Shown here piece by piece: positions 37,168 through 47,603 of a DNA stretch of 64,000 bases (within the stretch, counting starts at the first letter, position 1; every line of letters begins with the position of its first letter). Position numbers and translations under genes: made by a program. Location of the stretch: the NCBI RefSeq assembly GCF_900185725.1, contig NZ_FYAU01000016.1, forward strand, positions 186,001 through 250,000, in the 5' to 3' direction. Below the pieces are notes generated by a model. It saw only the letters and a program-made list of their open reading frames with translations. It ran no database searches and was not told the origin of the DNA. Source of the DNA: Stappia sp. TSB10P1A (GTDB lineage Bacteria; Pseudomonadota; Alphaproteobacteria; Rhizobiales; Stappiaceae).

Positions 37168-39198
37168 ATGACCGAAGACAATCGACCCTCGCGGCCCCCG
37201 CGCCGCGCCCCCGCGCCGGGGAAATCCGGCAGCGGACGCCCCGGCAACGGCAAGCCCCGCGCAGCGCGCGGCACTGACGGCGCACATCGTTCAACGGACG
37301 GTGCCGAGGCACGCGCTCCGCGCAAGAGCTTCGGCGCAAAGCCCGCCGGCGACCGGCCGGGTGCGGACAAGCGGAGCGGTGGCAAGCCCTTCTCCGACAA
37401 GAAGAGCTCTGGCGGCAAGAAGAGCTTCGGTAGCAAGAAGAGCTTCGCTGATCGCAAGGGCGCGCCGAAGCGCGACAAGACCCCGCCGCCGGGCGCAGCG
37501 CCGCTGGCCGCGCGCACCGAGGATGCCGAGCGCGTCGCCAAGGTGATCGCCCGTGCCGGCCTGTGCTCGCGCCGCACGGCGGAGAGCTGGGTGGTCGCCG
37601 GGCGCGTTGCCGTCAACGGCACGGTGCTGACCTCGCCGGCCGTCACCGTGACCGACGCCGATCGCATCACCGTGGACGGCGAGCCGCTGCCGGAGCGCGA
37701 GCGCACCCGCCTCTGGCTCTACCACAAGCCGCGCGGCCTGGTGACGACCAATTCCGATCCGGAAGGCCGGCCGACCGTGTTCGAGCGGCTGCCCAAGACC
37801 CTGCCGCGGGTGCTGACCGTCGGGCGTCTCGACATCAACACCGAAGGCCTGCTGCTGCTGACCAATGACGGCGGCCTGTCGCGGGTGCTGGAACTGCCGG
37901 CCACCGGCTGGCTGCGCCGCTACCGCGTGCGCGCCTATGGCCAGATCACCCAGGACCGGCTCGACAAGCTGGCCGACGGCATCGAGATCGACGGCGTGCT
38001 CTATGGCGCCATCGAGGCGCAGATCGACAAGGAGCAGGGCGATAACGTCTGGATGACGATCGCCCTGCGCGAGGGCAAGAACCGCGAAATCAAGAAGGTG
38101 CTGGAGCATCTCGGCCTTGCCGTGAACCGGCTGATCCGCATCTCCTTCGGCCCGTTCCAGCTTGCCGAACTGCCCGAGGGCGAGGTGCGCGAAATCCGTG
38201 GGCGGGTGCTGCGCGACCAGCTCGGCGAACGGCTGGCCGCCGAGGCCAATACCGACTTCGAGGCCCCGCTGCTGACGCCGGGCGGCGAGGCCGACGGCGA
38301 CGATGCCAAGCCGGCCCGCAAGTCCGCTCCCGGTGCCGGCCCGCAGCGCGGCAAGCCCGCGGCCGGCAAGCCCATCTCTGGCAAGCCCGGAGCCGCTAGA
38401 GCCGAGGACCGTTACCTCAGTGCCCGCGAGGGCCGCGAGGCGCGCGAGAAGCCGTCGCGCAGCCGGCGCAAGGACGAGAGCCGGGCAAAGCCGTCGCGGG
38501 ACGAGGCAGAATCTTCGGCCTATATCTCGCCGCGCTCGCGCTTCCGCTTCACGCCGGAGACGATGCCCCGCGCGCCCAAGGGCGACAGCCAGGCGAGCGG
38601 CGCCCGCCGGCGGATCTGGGACGAGGACGGCTCGCTGGTGGTCGACACCGCCCCCGTGTCCGACGACGCGCCGCGCGGCGCGGGCCGCGGCAAGCCGGGC
38701 GGCGGAAAGGCATTTGGCGGCAAGGCTGGCGGCGGAAAGTCCTTCGGAGACAGGAAGCCCTTCGGGGACAGGGCCGAGCGCAAGCCCTTCGCGGCCCGTT
38801 CAGGCGACGACCGCCCGCGCCGTTCCGGCCCGCGCGAGGACAGGTCGCGCGAGGACAGGCCGAGGGACGATCGGCCCCGCGAGGATCGCCCAAGGGGCGA
38901 GCGACCCTTCGGCGACAGGCCTAGAACTGACAGGCCCATAACTGACAGACCCGGAACTGACAGGCCGCGCGACGACCGCCCGAGAGGCGACCGTCCCTTC
39001 GGCGGCAAGCCCGGCGGAGACCGGTCGCGCGAAGACCGGCCACGGGGAGACCGTCCCGGGGGCGGCCGTCCGGCAGGTGGGCGTCCCGGCGGAGGCCGCC
39101 CGGGCAGCAGCCGTCCGGCGGGCAAAGGCCCCGGCGGCAAGGGTCCTGGAGGCAGGGGGCCCGGCGGGAAGGGTCCTGGTGGGGGCAAGCGCCCGTGA
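37168..39198 (+). CDS. Pseudouridine synthase (RluB/E/F type) with long disordered tails
   Basis: A 676-residue rRNA pseudouridine synthase. Residues 1-115 are a Lys/Ser/Gly-rich tail, 118-170 an S4 RNA-binding domain ([21 protein letters not shown]), and 183-350 the catalytic domain with Asp222 in [18 protein letters not shown]. The remaining 320 residues are repetitive: EDRPR and GDRPF-type repeats, then GGGRP and GKGPGG blocks. Family members are about 240-300 residues, so more than half of this protein is extension. It probably modifies 23S rRNA; the tail may add RNA affinity. The stop overlaps the rsmD GTG. Confidence 0.93.
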   Translation: MTEDNRPSRPPRRAPAPGKSGSGRPGNGKPRAARGTDGAHRSTDGAEARAPRKSFGAKPAGDRPGADKRSGGKPFSDKKSSGGKKSFGSKKSFADRKGAPKRDKTPPPGAAPLAARTEDAERVAKVIARAGLCSRRTAESWVVAGRVAVNGTVLTSPAVTVTDADRITVDGEPLPERERTRLWLYHKPRGLVTTNSDPEGRPTVFERLPKTLPRVLTVGRLDINTEGLLLLTNDGGLSRVLELPATGWLRRYRVRAYGQITQDRLDKLADGIEIDGVLYGAIEAQIDKEQGDNVWMTIALREGKNREIKKVLEHLGLAVNRLIRISFGPFQLAELPEGEVREIRGRVLRDQLGERLAAEANTDFEAPLLTPGGEADGDDAKPARKSAPGAGPQRGKPAAGKPISGKPGAARAEDRYLSAREGREAREKPSRSRRKDESRAKPSRDEAESSAYISPRSRFRFTPETMPRAPKGDSQASGARRRIWDEDGSLVVDTAPVSDDAPRGAGRGKPGGGKAFGGKAGGGKSFGDRKPFGDRAERKPFAARSGDDRPRRSGPREDRSREDRPRDDRPREDRPRGERPFGDRPRTDRPITDRPGTDRPRDDRPRGDRPFGGKPGGDRSREDRPRGDRPGGGRPAGGRPGGGRPGSSRPAGKGPGGKGPGGRGPGGKGPGGGKRP

Positions 39199-39749
39199 GG
39201 ATTGTCGCCGGACGCTTCCGGGGCTCGCCGATCGAGGCGCCGCGCGGTGACGCGACGCGCCCGACCAGCGACCGGCTGCGCGAGACCCTGTTCAACGTGC
39301 TGGCCCATGGCCATGGCGAGGCGCTGCAGGAGACGCGCGTGCTGGACCTGTTCGCCGGCAGCGGCGCGCTGGGGCTGGAGGCGCTGAGCCGCGGCGCCCG
39401 CCACTGCCTCTTCGTCGAGGAGGCGAGTGCCGCGCGTGCAGCGATCCGCGCCAATGTCGAGGCGCTCGGCCTGACCGGGGCGACCAAGATCTTCCGCCGC
39501 GACGCAACGCGCATCGGCCCGGTCGGCACCATCGCGCCCTTCGACCTCGTCTTCGCCGACCCGCCCTATCGCAAGGGGCTGGGCGAGCAGGCGCTCGCCG
39601 CCTGCCTTGCCGGCGGCTGGCTGGCGCCGGGCGCGCTGGTGGTGTTGGAAGAAGACGCCAAGACTGAGATCACCCCCATCGACGGGCTGGAAGAGCTGGA
39701 CCGCCGCACCGTCGGCGACAGCCAGTTCGTCCTCTTCCGCCGGGTGTAG
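39195..39749 (+). CDS. rsmD: 16S rRNA guanine-N2-methyltransferase (G966)
   Basis: A 184-residue SAM-dependent methyltransferase. It begins [16 protein letters not shown], and has the SAM-binding [20 protein letters not shown] and the catalytic FADPPYRKG. The GTG start overlaps the stop of the pseudouridine synthase gene, so two rRNA-modifying enzymes are coupled. Ends 5 bp from the convergent membrane protein gene. Confidence 0.95.
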   Translation: MRIVAGRFRGSPIEAPRGDATRPTSDRLRETLFNVLAHGHGEALQETRVLDLFAGSGALGLEALSRGARHCLFVEEASAARAAIRANVEALGLTGATKIFRRDATRIGPVGTIAPFDLVFADPPYRKGLGEQALAACLAGGWLAPGALVVLEEDAKTEITPIDGLEELDRRTVGDSQFVLFRRV

Positions 39750-39754
39750 CGCCG

Positions 39755-40036
39755 TCAAGACCCGGGTTGGGACGGCTCCTTGCGGCGCGGGCGGGTGCGG
39801 CGCAGTGCCGCCGTCAGGCCCTTCGGCGCCTTTTCCTCCAGTCGGATGAAGGCCTCATCGAGCCGCAGCAGCCGGCGACGGCGGGTGCGCAGCCAGCGCG
39901 TCGCCTGGCGGCTGCTGCCAAGGATCAGGATCGGCCCGCCGGCGATGAGCGGCACGCCGGTGGGGATTGGTGTCCAGACGGTCGCAAGACCGAGCAGGAT
40001 CATCACCACGGCCGCCGCCCAGACGAACAGTTTCAT
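39755..40036 (-). CDS. Small membrane protein of unknown function
   Basis: A 93-residue protein with two closely spaced hydrophobic segments (FVWAAAVVMILLGLATVW and GVPLIAGGPILILGS) split by a TPIPTG turn, then a strongly basic tail (RTRRRRLLRLDEAF and RRTRPRRKEP). The layout resembles PGPGW-type small membrane proteins. It lies 143 bp after mutL on the same strand. Confidence 0.7.
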   Translation of the reverse strand: MKLFVWAAAVVMILLGLATVWTPIPTGVPLIAGGPILILGSSRQATRWLRTRRRRLLRLDEAFIRLEEKAPKGLTAALRRTRPRRKEPSQPGS

Positions 40037-40179
40037 GCGCGATCGGCTCCAGGACGGATGGAGCCCGCACGGGCGCTCCCTTGCACGCAAATGGCACGGG
40101 CGCATGACGGGCGTATGACGGGCGCATTACAGGCGCGCGAGCGGCTGAGAAAACGCCGCGCCGCGCCCTCTTCCCTGCG

Positions 40180-42081
40180 CTATTTGCGGCCGAACAGCCG
40201 CTCGATGTCGGAGAGCTTCAGCGAGATCCAGGTCGGGCGACCATGGTTGCACTGGCCGGAATTGGGCGTTGCCTCCATCTCGCGCAGCAGGGCGTCCATT
40301 TCCTCCGGCCGCAGGCGGCGCCCGGCGCGCACCGACCCGTGACAGGCCATGGTCGCAGCGACATGGTCGAGCCGCTCGCGCAGGCGGGTGGAACTGTCCC
40401 ATTCGGCGAGATCGTCGGCAAGATCGGTCACCAGGCCGCGAATGTCGATCTGGCCGAGCAGCGCCGGCGTCTCGCGCACCGCCACCGCGCCGGGGCCGAA
40501 CGGCTCCAGCACCAGACCGACGGCCTCCAACTCCTCGGCGCGCTCGGCGAGACGCGCCACATCTTCCTGTGGCAGTTCGACGATCTCGGGGATCAGGAGG
40601 CCCTGGCGGGCGACGCCGCGCTCGGCGAGCGCCGCCTTCAGCCGCTCGTAGACCAGCCGTTCATGCGCGGCGTGCTGGTCGACAATGACGAGGCCGTCCT
40701 CGGTCTGGGAGATGATGTAGGTGGCATGCACCTGCGCGCGCGCCGCGCCGAGCGGGCGCGTCTGGCGCTCCTCCATTGCCTCATTGGCAGGGGCGAAAAC
40801 ATGCGCGCGGGCATCCGCCGAGGGCATGTCCAGCGTCTCGAAGCCCGCCTGCGTCGCCTCGCCGAAGCCGGATATGACCGGCGCCCCGCCATCGTCTGCC
40901 TCCCCATCGTCGAGCGGCCGGAAGGGCGAGGCGCGCCAGTCGGTTGAGGCTGGCGCCGGCGACGTTGCTGAGCGCTGGTAGCCATACGTGCCGCCCGAGG
41001 CGGGGCGTAGGCCGGCGGACGGGCCGGCCGCAAAGCCTGTCGAGAAGGACGCCATCGCTGACCTTGCGGTGTGCGAGGAGGCGAGATGGCCGGCCTCCGC
41101 AAAGACCTGGCGCAGGGCGCCGACGATCAGTCCGCGCACCAGTTGCGCGTCGCGGAAGCGCACGTCGGCCTTGGCGGGGTGAACGTTGACGTCGACCTGG
41201 CGCGGGTCGAGTTCGAGGAACAGCACGGTGACCGGATGCCGGTCGCGGGCGAGCACATCGGCATAGGCGCCGCGCAGCGCCGCCATCAGCAGCTTGTCGC
41301 GCACCGGCCGGCCGTTGACGAAAAAGAACTGGGACAGCGAATTGGCCTTGTGGAAGGTCGGCAGGCCGGCAAGCCCGTGCAGCCGCACGCCCTCGCGCAC
41401 CGCATCCACCGGCCGGGCATTCTCCACGAAATCGGTGCCCATCACCTGGGCGATGCGGGCTTCCAGCGCCCGCTCGCCGCTGGCCGCGGCAAAGGTCGTC
41501 GCCTGCCGGTCGCTTCCCGACAGTTCGAAGCGCACCGACGGGTTGGCGAGCGCCAGCCGGCGGACCACGTCGGTGACCGCCGCGCCTTCCGCCCGGTCCG
41601 ACTTCAGGAACTTGAGTCGCGCGGGGGTGGCGAAGAACAGGTCGCGTACCTCCACCTGGGTCCCCCCCGCATGGCTGGCCGGGGACGGACCGTCCTTGCG
41701 CCCGCCCTCGACCCGGATGGCCCAGGCATGGGCGTCCGACGCATGACGCGAGGTCATGGCAAGGCGCGCGATCGCGCCGATGGAGGGCAGCGCCTCGCCG
41801 CGAAAGCCGAGGCTGCGGATGTCGAACAGGTCGTCCTCGGAGAGCTTGGAGGTGCAATGCCGCTCGACCGCCAGCGCCAACTGGTCTGCGGGAATGCCGC
41901 AGCCGTCGTCATCCACGCGGATCAACGTCTTGCCGCCGGCCGCCGTCGCCACGCAGATGCGCGCGGCGCCCGCATCCAGCGCGTTCTCGACCAGTTCCTT
42001 GACCACGCTGGCCGGCCGCTCGATCACTTCGCCCGCCGCGATCTGGTTGATCGCGTGGTCGCTCAATTGCCGGATCGTCAT
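40180..42081 (-). CDS. mutL: DNA mismatch repair protein MutL
   Basis: Couples MutS mismatch recognition to excision. The 633-residue product has the GHKL ATPase motifs ([35 protein letters not shown]). Its C-terminal domain contains [12 protein letters not shown], matching the DQHA-X2-E-X4-E metal-binding endonuclease motif, and [11 protein letters not shown] near the end. This predicts a nicking MutL, as in bacteria without MutH. The ATG giving [19 protein letters not shown] fits the family start. Confidence 0.97.
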   Translation of the reverse strand: MTIRQLSDHAINQIAAGEVIERPASVVKELVENALDAGAARICVATAAGGKTLIRVDDDGCGIPADQLALAVERHCTSKLSEDDLFDIRSLGFRGEALPSIGAIARLAMTSRHASDAHAWAIRVEGGRKDGPSPASHAGGTQVEVRDLFFATPARLKFLKSDRAEGAAVTDVVRRLALANPSVRFELSGSDRQATTFAAASGERALEARIAQVMGTDFVENARPVDAVREGVRLHGLAGLPTFHKANSLSQFFFVNGRPVRDKLLMAALRGAYADVLARDRHPVTVLFLELDPRQVDVNVHPAKADVRFRDAQLVRGLIVGALRQVFAEAGHLASSHTARSAMASFSTGFAAGPSAGLRPASGGTYGYQRSATSPAPASTDWRASPFRPLDDGEADDGGAPVISGFGEATQAGFETLDMPSADARAHVFAPANEAMEERQTRPLGAARAQVHATYIISQTEDGLVIVDQHAAHERLVYERLKAALAERGVARQGLLIPEIVELPQEDVARLAERAEELEAVGLVLEPFGPGAVAVRETPALLGQIDIRGLVTDLADDLAEWDSSTRLRERLDHVAATMACHGSVRAGRRLRPEEMDALLREMEATPNSGQCNHGRPTWISLKLSDIERLFGRK

Positions 42082-42183
42082 TCCCGGACCTTCACCTGCG
42101 AATCGCCTCGTCTCCCGGCGCCAGCATCGCCCGTTTGGCCTCGCGGGACCAGCCACCCCGGCAACCCTGCCGCGAAACGGGAA

Positions 42184-42205
42184 AGGAGCGCCCCGGGGCG
42201 CTCCT
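42184..42205 (-). terminator. Perfect 22-bp palindrome after the chemoreceptor gene
   Basis: AGGAGCGCCCC is followed directly by its reverse complement GGGGCGCTCCT, 35 bp after the chemoreceptor stop and about 100 bp before the mutL start. On the minus strand it is followed by ttcccgtttc, a weak T-rich stretch. A terminator is the likely role. Confidence 0.6.
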
Positions 42206-42240
42206 CTCGATGTCAGCCGTAGAGTGAAGCAGCGCAGCGT

Positions 42241-44187
42241 TCAGGCGGCGGCAACGCTCTTGAGGAACCGCTCGATCTCCTCGCGGAAGCGCGCCGTATG
42301 ACGCGCCGCCTCGCCGGTCGCGCCCAGCACCTGCTGCGCCGAGCGGTTGGTCTCCTCCACCGCCGTGTCGAGTTCGCCGATGCTGTCGACCACGGAGCGG
42401 GTGCGGGTGGCAGCCAACTGGATGTTGGAACTGATCTCGCTCGTCGCCGCCCCCTGCTCAACCACCGCCGCGGCAATGGCGCTGGTGTGATCGTTGACGT
42501 CGTCCATGGTGTTGGCGATCTCGGCGATGGCCTTCGCCGTTTCGGAGGTCGCCGCCTGGATGGCCGCGATCTGGGCCGAGATCTCGCCGGTGGCACGCGA
42601 GGTCTGGTCGGCGAGTTGCTTCACCTCCCCCGCGACGACGGCAAAGCCCTTGCCCGCCTCGCCGGCGCGCGCGGCCTCGATCGTGGCGTTGAGCGCCAGC
42701 AGGTTGGTCTGCTCGGCGATCGCCTGGATCAAGGTCACCACCTCGCCGATCTTGGAGGCGGAGGCTGCAAGGCCGGAGACCTTCTCGTTGGTCGCCCGCG
42801 TTCTGTCGGTCGCGCGGGTGACCACCGTCGTGGTCCGCTCCACCTGTTCCGAGATCTCGTGGATCGAGGAGGAGAGTTCCTCGGCCGCGCCCGCAACGGA
42901 CTGCACATTGCCGGAGGCCTCGCTCGAGGCCGAGGCTGCGCCTTCCGCCTGCTCCGCGCTGGAGGCTGCCACCGCCTCCAGCGTGCGCGCGGTCGCCTCC
43001 AGGCTCGCATTGGCGTGATCGACGGCCGCCAGCACGTCCCGGGCGGTGGCCTGGAACCCGCTGATCAGCGCGTCGACCTGCCGCTGACGCGCATCGCGCG
43101 CCTCCCGGTCGCCATGCTGGGCGCGCTCCAGCCGATCCTGCTCGATGCGGTTGTCCCGGCACACCTCGATGGCGCGGGCGATGTCGCCGATCTCGTCCGA
43201 GCGCTCGCGCCCCACGGCCTCGAAGCCGGTCTTGCCGGCGGCCAGTTCCATGATCTGGTCGGCGACCGTGCGCAGCGGATTGCAGATCGACCGCACGGCG
43301 TAGACGACCGCACCGGCGGCAATTGCCAGCAGCAGCAGGCCGACGCCGATGCCGGCCGCCCGCGCCCGTCCGGCAATCGTCGCATAGGCGGTGCGGTCCA
43401 CCGCGATCACCGCGACGGCAACGGGATGCCCCGAAAAGTCGGCGACATCGATCTTGTCGACATAGAAATCGCCGGAAGCCGAGACGAGGCCGCCGCCCGC
43501 CGCCTGCGCGGCAAGGGCCAGCGGATCCATGTCGGCCGGCAGACGATTGCCGATCACTTCCAGCGTGTCGCCGCCCCTGGCGCCGAGCCGCAGGACCGCC
43601 AGCGGATAGCCGGTCTTCGCCGTGAAATCGGCGACGAACATCTCATGCAATTCGAGACCGAATTCGACCGAGCCCTTGTGCTGGCCATCGACGCGGATGG
43701 GCACGACGCCGCGGTTGCCGATGCCGGCAACGCCCTGCTCCAGGCCGGAAATGTCCCTGACTTGGGCATTGGTCTCCACCACCGTGGCACGGAAGGACGC
43801 GAGATCGTCGCCGAACTCCTCCGGCTTGTGAACCCGCAGGAAGGAGGTCGCGGGCGGCTGGTGGAACTGGAACTGGCGAATGCCGAACTGCGCCTTCAAC
43901 TCCTCGAAGGCCGGGACAAACTCGTTCGCCAGCCCCTCGCGGTCGCCGGCGGCGAAGCGCTGCTGTACCGAGGCCTGCCCCGCAACCACCTTGGCCAGCA
44001 ACAGGGCCTGGCGGCTTTCCGCCTCGATCTGCGCCAGTAGCTGCCGCTTGGCGCCCGCCACCTCCCGCTGCAAGGCCGTGTCCGTCAAGCTCCCGGCCAC
44101 CCATTGCGAGATGGCGACAGCGGACACCGCGCCAAGCAATGCCAGCGCAATCGTCACCAGCATCATGCGTGCTCTTATCGTCTTCAT
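42241..44187 (-). CDS. Methyl-accepting chemotaxis protein with Cache-type sensor
   Basis: A 648-residue inner-membrane chemoreceptor. An N-terminal helix ([18 protein letters not shown]), a periplasmic Cache-like domain (about 35-285, with [20 protein letters not shown]), a second helix, a HAMP domain and a cytoplasmic signalling domain follow in order. The hairpin tip is [20 protein letters not shown] with [17 protein letters not shown] after it, the CheA/CheW contact region. The ligand is unknown. ATG at 44187 places the helix correctly. Single gene, divergent from the HAD gene. Confidence 0.94.
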   Translation of the reverse strand: MKTIRARMMLVTIALALLGAVSAVAISQWVAGSLTDTALQREVAGAKRQLLAQIEAESRQALLLAKVVAGQASVQQRFAAGDREGLANEFVPAFEELKAQFGIRQFQFHQPPATSFLRVHKPEEFGDDLASFRATVVETNAQVRDISGLEQGVAGIGNRGVVPIRVDGQHKGSVEFGLELHEMFVADFTAKTGYPLAVLRLGARGGDTLEVIGNRLPADMDPLALAAQAAGGGLVSASGDFYVDKIDVADFSGHPVAVAVIAVDRTAYATIAGRARAAGIGVGLLLLAIAAGAVVYAVRSICNPLRTVADQIMELAAGKTGFEAVGRERSDEIGDIARAIEVCRDNRIEQDRLERAQHGDREARDARQRQVDALISGFQATARDVLAAVDHANASLEATARTLEAVAASSAEQAEGAASASSEASGNVQSVAGAAEELSSSIHEISEQVERTTTVVTRATDRTRATNEKVSGLAASASKIGEVVTLIQAIAEQTNLLALNATIEAARAGEAGKGFAVVAGEVKQLADQTSRATGEISAQIAAIQAATSETAKAIAEIANTMDDVNDHTSAIAAAVVEQGAATSEISSNIQLAATRTRSVVDSIGELDTAVEETNRSAQQVLGATGEAARHTARFREEIERFLKSVAAA

Positions 44188-44478
44188 CCTTGACCTCTCG
44201 ACGAGACCGGTCGACGGGAAGCGGGAGCGGGAGACAGATACTTTCTCTAATTTCAATATTCAGATGTGACCAAGTCTCTACTCGAGAGTGACCAGAACAT
44301 GTTGAACAATGTCTTAAGCGCACGCGCTGGAAACTGCGGCAATCCGTCCTCCAGCGCCGCGGCGCGGCGCCGTCAGCGCCCGCCCGTGCTGCTGGCGTCT
44401 TGTCCCTGTCGTCGGGGATCATCTATGGTCCGCCCGCGCGCCCTCGCGCTCCCAGTCCGCCCGCCGAAAGAGGCCTCG

Positions 44479-45351
44479 ATGACCCAGCCCGCGCCGCTTC
44501 TCGTTTCCGGGCTTTCCGCCCTCGCACCGTCCTACCGCGCCGTCCTGTGCGACGTGTGGGGCGTTCTCCACAACGGCGTTGCGGCGTTTCCGGCCGCCTG
44601 CGAAGCGCTGGCCCGTTTCCGCAGCGAGACCGGCGGGATCGTCGTGCTGATCACCAATGCGCCGCGACCGACCGGTTCCGTGCTGACGCAGTTGGAAGCG
44701 CTCGGCGTGCCGCTCGACGTGTTCGACGACGTGGTGACCTCCGGCGATGTCACCCGTCACCTGCTGGCGGCGACGCGCGACCGGCCCGTCTTCCATATCG
44801 GTCCGGCGCGCGACCTGACCCTGTTCGAGGGCCTCGACATCCGTCTGGTCGACGAGGACGAGGCCGGGCAGGTGGTCTGCACCGGGTTTCACGACGACGA
44901 GAACGAGACGCCGGAAGACTACCGCGACCAGATGGAGCGGCTGGCGGCGCGCGGCCTGCCGTTCCTGTGCGCCAATCCGGACATCGTAGTGGAGCGGGGC
45001 ACCCGCCTGGTGTGGTGCGCCGGCGCGCTCGCCCGGCTCTATGAGGACATCGGCGGCACCGTCACCATCCTCGGCAAGCCGCATGCGCCGATCTACGAGG
45101 AGGCGGTGGCGCGGGTCGCCAGGATCGCCGGCGAGAAGGTGGCGCGCGAGCAGATCCTTGCCGTCGGCGACGGGCTGCCGACGGACATCCGCGGTGCGGT
45201 CGCCAACGAGATCGACGTGCTGTTCATCACCGGCGGCATCCATGGCGCCGATTTCGGCCCTGTCGAGGCCCCGGACGAGGCGCTGGTGCGCCGCCGCCTC
45301 GCCGAGGAGGGGCTGAGCGCGCAGGCCGCCGTGCCGCATCTTTGCTGGTAG
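44479..45351 (+). CDS. HAD-superfamily IIA hydrolase (TIGR01459 type)
   Basis: A 290-residue phosphatase of the NagD-like class. The nucleophile motif is VLCDVWGVLHNGV, with NAPRPTGSVL, LGKPHAPIYEEAV and VGDGLPTDIRGA for the later motifs. The first motif has Trp where most HADs have Asp (DxW rather than DxD), a feature of this subgroup; it may limit phosphatase activity. A strong terminator follows. Confidence 0.9.
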   Translation: MTQPAPLLVSGLSALAPSYRAVLCDVWGVLHNGVAAFPAACEALARFRSETGGIVVLITNAPRPTGSVLTQLEALGVPLDVFDDVVTSGDVTRHLLAATRDRPVFHIGPARDLTLFEGLDIRLVDEDEAGQVVCTGFHDDENETPEDYRDQMERLAARGLPFLCANPDIVVERGTRLVWCAGALARLYEDIGGTVTILGKPHAPIYEEAVARVARIAGEKVAREQILAVGDGLPTDIRGAVANEIDVLFITGGIHGADFGPVEAPDEALVRRRLAEEGLSAQAAVPHLCW

Positions 45352-45416
45352 CGGCACGCAAGCGGGACCCGCACGCAACGTCCCTGCCCCCTGGCACACG
45401 AACATCTTGGTAGACG

Positions 45417-45452
45417 AAAAAAGGCCGGATCCCATCGGACCCGGCCTTTTTT
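45417..45452. terminator. Strong bidirectional Rho-independent terminator
   Basis: AAAAAAGGCCGG (45417-45428) pairs with CCGGCCTTTTTT (45441-45452) across a 12-base loop. It follows the HAD gene (+) by 66 bp and lies downstream of cheZ (-), so it can stop both transcripts. Confidence 0.92.
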
Positions 45453-45561
45453 CAGTTTCCGGCCGCTCGCGGGGGGCGCCGGCCAGGCAACTCGCGTCTC
45501 TTGGTGGACGCGCAGCAGACGGTAGGCCCCTGCGGGCCGATCTCGGTTGGCCGACCCTGGA

Positions 45562-46236
45562 TCAGCCGAACAAGCGGTCGATTTCGTCCTGGGCATCCGA
45601 CAGCATGCTGTCGACATCGGCCTGGGACACGCCTTCGCCCGCATGCTGGGGGCCGTGCAGGATCAGGTCGCGGCGGCGCCGTTCCTCGTCGGTCTCCTCG
45701 CGCGGCGCGTCGTCGCCCTCGGCGATGCGCAGCCGCTCGACAAAGGCCGAGACGCGGGCGTCAATGGCGTTCAGCGCGCTGACCACCTTGGAGATGCGCT
45801 GGCCGGTGATGTCCTGAAAGGCGCAGGCCTCGAAAATCTCGATCATCTTGTCGTTGACCAGCGCCTGGTAGGCTTCGTGGTCCGCAGCATCGGCGGCCAT
45901 GATCGTTTCGGCCGCCTCCATGATCGTGTGCGTGGCGGACTCGGTCGACTCGACGATGGCATCCAGTTCCCGGCCCGCTTCCGGGATCTGGTTGTTCTTC
46001 ATGTCGTTGGGGCGCAGGTTGATGATCTCGACCTTCAGCCGCGAAATCTCGTCGGCGATGGCCGTCAGTTCCGCGGTGATCGTCGGCTGGACGGCAGCGA
46101 GAAACTCGCGCATCGAGCCGGTCATCACCTCGGCGAGATCGATCACATCGTTCAGCGTCACATCGCCCTGGCGCTCCCGGTTGTGCTCCAGGAAAGAAAT
46201 CAGTTGCGAGAGATCCTGCTTCTTCAAAGAGCCCAT
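45562..46236 (-). CDS. cheZ: CheZ-type CheY phosphatase
   Basis: A 224-residue, mostly helical protein. The catalytic CheZ segment EACAFQDITGQRISKVV, with the conserved Asp and the Gln that activates water, is present, as is a long helical hairpin. The C-terminal VSQADVDSMLSDAQDEIDRLFG is a typical CheZ tail that binds CheY. It follows cheY by 139 bp. The ATG giving MGSLKKQDL fits the start of the first helix. Confidence 0.9.
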   Translation of the reverse strand: MGSLKKQDLSQLISFLEHNRERQGDVTLNDVIDLAEVMTGSMREFLAAVQPTITAELTAIADEISRLKVEIINLRPNDMKNNQIPEAGRELDAIVESTESATHTIMEAAETIMAADAADHEAYQALVNDKMIEIFEACAFQDITGQRISKVVSALNAIDARVSAFVERLRIAEGDDAPREETDEERRRRDLILHGPQHAGEGVSQADVDSMLSDAQDEIDRLFG

Positions 46237-46375
46237 GGATCCTGTCCTTCTTGCCACGGCATCCGACGGCCGCGCATCATCCGCCTGCGCCCGGCGACCG
46301 GACGCAGCTTGCCTGCTCCCCGGCGGCGCTGCCGCCGGCTCCCTGCAGAGCCTCAATCCCCGGCCGATACCCGGC

Positions 46376-46759
46376 TCAGTCGGAGAACACGGCCTCGATC
46401 TTGCCCTTCAGCGTCTGTGCGTTGAACGGCTTGACGATGTAGTTGTTCACGCCGGCCTTCTTGGCGGCGATGACGTTCTCGGTCTTGGACTCGGCCGTCA
46501 CCATGATGAACGGCGTCTTGCAGAGGCCGGCATCGGCGCGGACCTGCTTCAGCAGTTCGTAGCCGGTCATCGGCTCCATGTTCCAGTCGGAGATCACCAG
46601 TCCGTAGCGGCGCTGCTTCATCTTCTCGAGCGCTTCGGTGCCGTCGGCAGCGTCGTCGATGTCTTCGAAGCCGAGCTGCTTGAGCAGGTTTCGGATGATG
46701 CGGATCATGGTCTTGTAGTCGTCCACCACGAGGACCGGCATCTGAACATCCAGGGCCAT
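46376..46759 (-). CDS. cheY: CheY-type single-domain response regulator
   Basis: A 127-residue receiver with all functional residues visible: the acidic pair in VLVVDDYKTM, phosphoacceptor Asp in VISDWNMEPM, Thr in MVTAES and Lys in YIVKPF. No output domain. Paired with cheZ downstream. No kinase gene lies nearby, so the partner CheA is encoded elsewhere. Confidence 0.95.
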   Translation of the reverse strand: MALDVQMPVLVVDDYKTMIRIIRNLLKQLGFEDIDDAADGTEALEKMKQRRYGLVISDWNMEPMTGYELLKQVRADAGLCKTPFIMVTAESKTENVIAAKKAGVNNYIVKPFNAQTLKGKIEAVFSD

Positions 46760-46998
46760 TGTCTACTCCATACTGTAAATCTGCCCGACCCGCTTGAGCG
46801 GGCGTCTGATGCTTCTTCAACTCTTCAGGAGGACGACACGATCCCGTGTCTCCGCCTCCCCACGCCTTGCCACACTAGCCTGCTCCCCTGAAAACTCCGT
46901 TAATGCGGCCCCGCGATCTGACACCAAAGCTTAATTGCTTCCGCGGTCGTGAGCGACTAGCGTCCCTTGCCGACGACGGAGGAAGGACTGAGGCGACC

Positions 46999-47454
46999 AT
47001 GCTGGCATTGCAGACACTGTATTTCGAAGATCTCTCGCCCGGACTGAGCGAAACCCTGACGAAGACCGTCAGTTCTTCGGATGTGATTGGCTTCGCGGAG
47101 GTTTCCGGCGACCGCAACCCGATCCACCTGTCGGAACACTTCGCTGCCCGGACCCCCTTCCGCACCCGCATCGCCCATGGGCTCTACACCGCCAGCCTGA
47201 TCTCGGCGGTGCTCGGCACGCGGCTGCCGGGCCCTGGTGCGATCTATCTGTCGCAGACGCTGAATTTCCGCGCGCCGGTGCGAATCGGCGACGAGGTGAC
47301 AGTCACGGTGACGGTCAGCGAGTTGATGGAGAAGGGAAACCGGGCGCGGCTCGACTGCCGCTGCGCCGTCGGCGATACGGTGGTGCTGGAGGGCGAGGCC
47401 ATCGTCAAGGTGCCGACCCGGGCCGAACTGGAGGCGGGCGATCCGCGCGGCTGA
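46999..47454 (+). CDS. MaoC-like hot-dog-fold dehydratase
   Basis: A 151-residue (R)-specific enoyl-CoA hydratase-like protein. The catalytic Asp/His are in FAEVSGDRNPIHLSEHFA, with RIAHGLYTASLISAVLGTRLPGPGAIY after it. May act in fatty acid or polyhydroxyalkanoate metabolism; the exact substrate is unknown. ATG at 46999 follows ggaggaagg. About 150 bp before ribF. Confidence 0.93.
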   Translation: MLALQTLYFEDLSPGLSETLTKTVSSSDVIGFAEVSGDRNPIHLSEHFAARTPFRTRIAHGLYTASLISAVLGTRLPGPGAIYLSQTLNFRAPVRIGDEVTVTVTVSELMEKGNRARLDCRCAVGDTVVLEGEAIVKVPTRAELEAGDPRG

Positions 47455-47603
47455 CGCGGTAACGCAGCCGCATTTGCGGCGCTTGACCTTTTGAGGGCGA
47501 ATGGGCAGGGTCCGCCGGCAGTTTCGCGCCGCCTCGGGCGGCGTGCCCATTCAGCCTCCGGCCGCCCGCTGTCCCGCGCGTGTCCGGCAAGCCCTCGACG
47601 CCG

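Noticed and set aside
37291-38109. A 272-codon minus-strand frame opposite the pseudouridine synthase gene
   Set aside because: The plus strand carries the S4 and catalytic motifs; the minus frame has no known domain.
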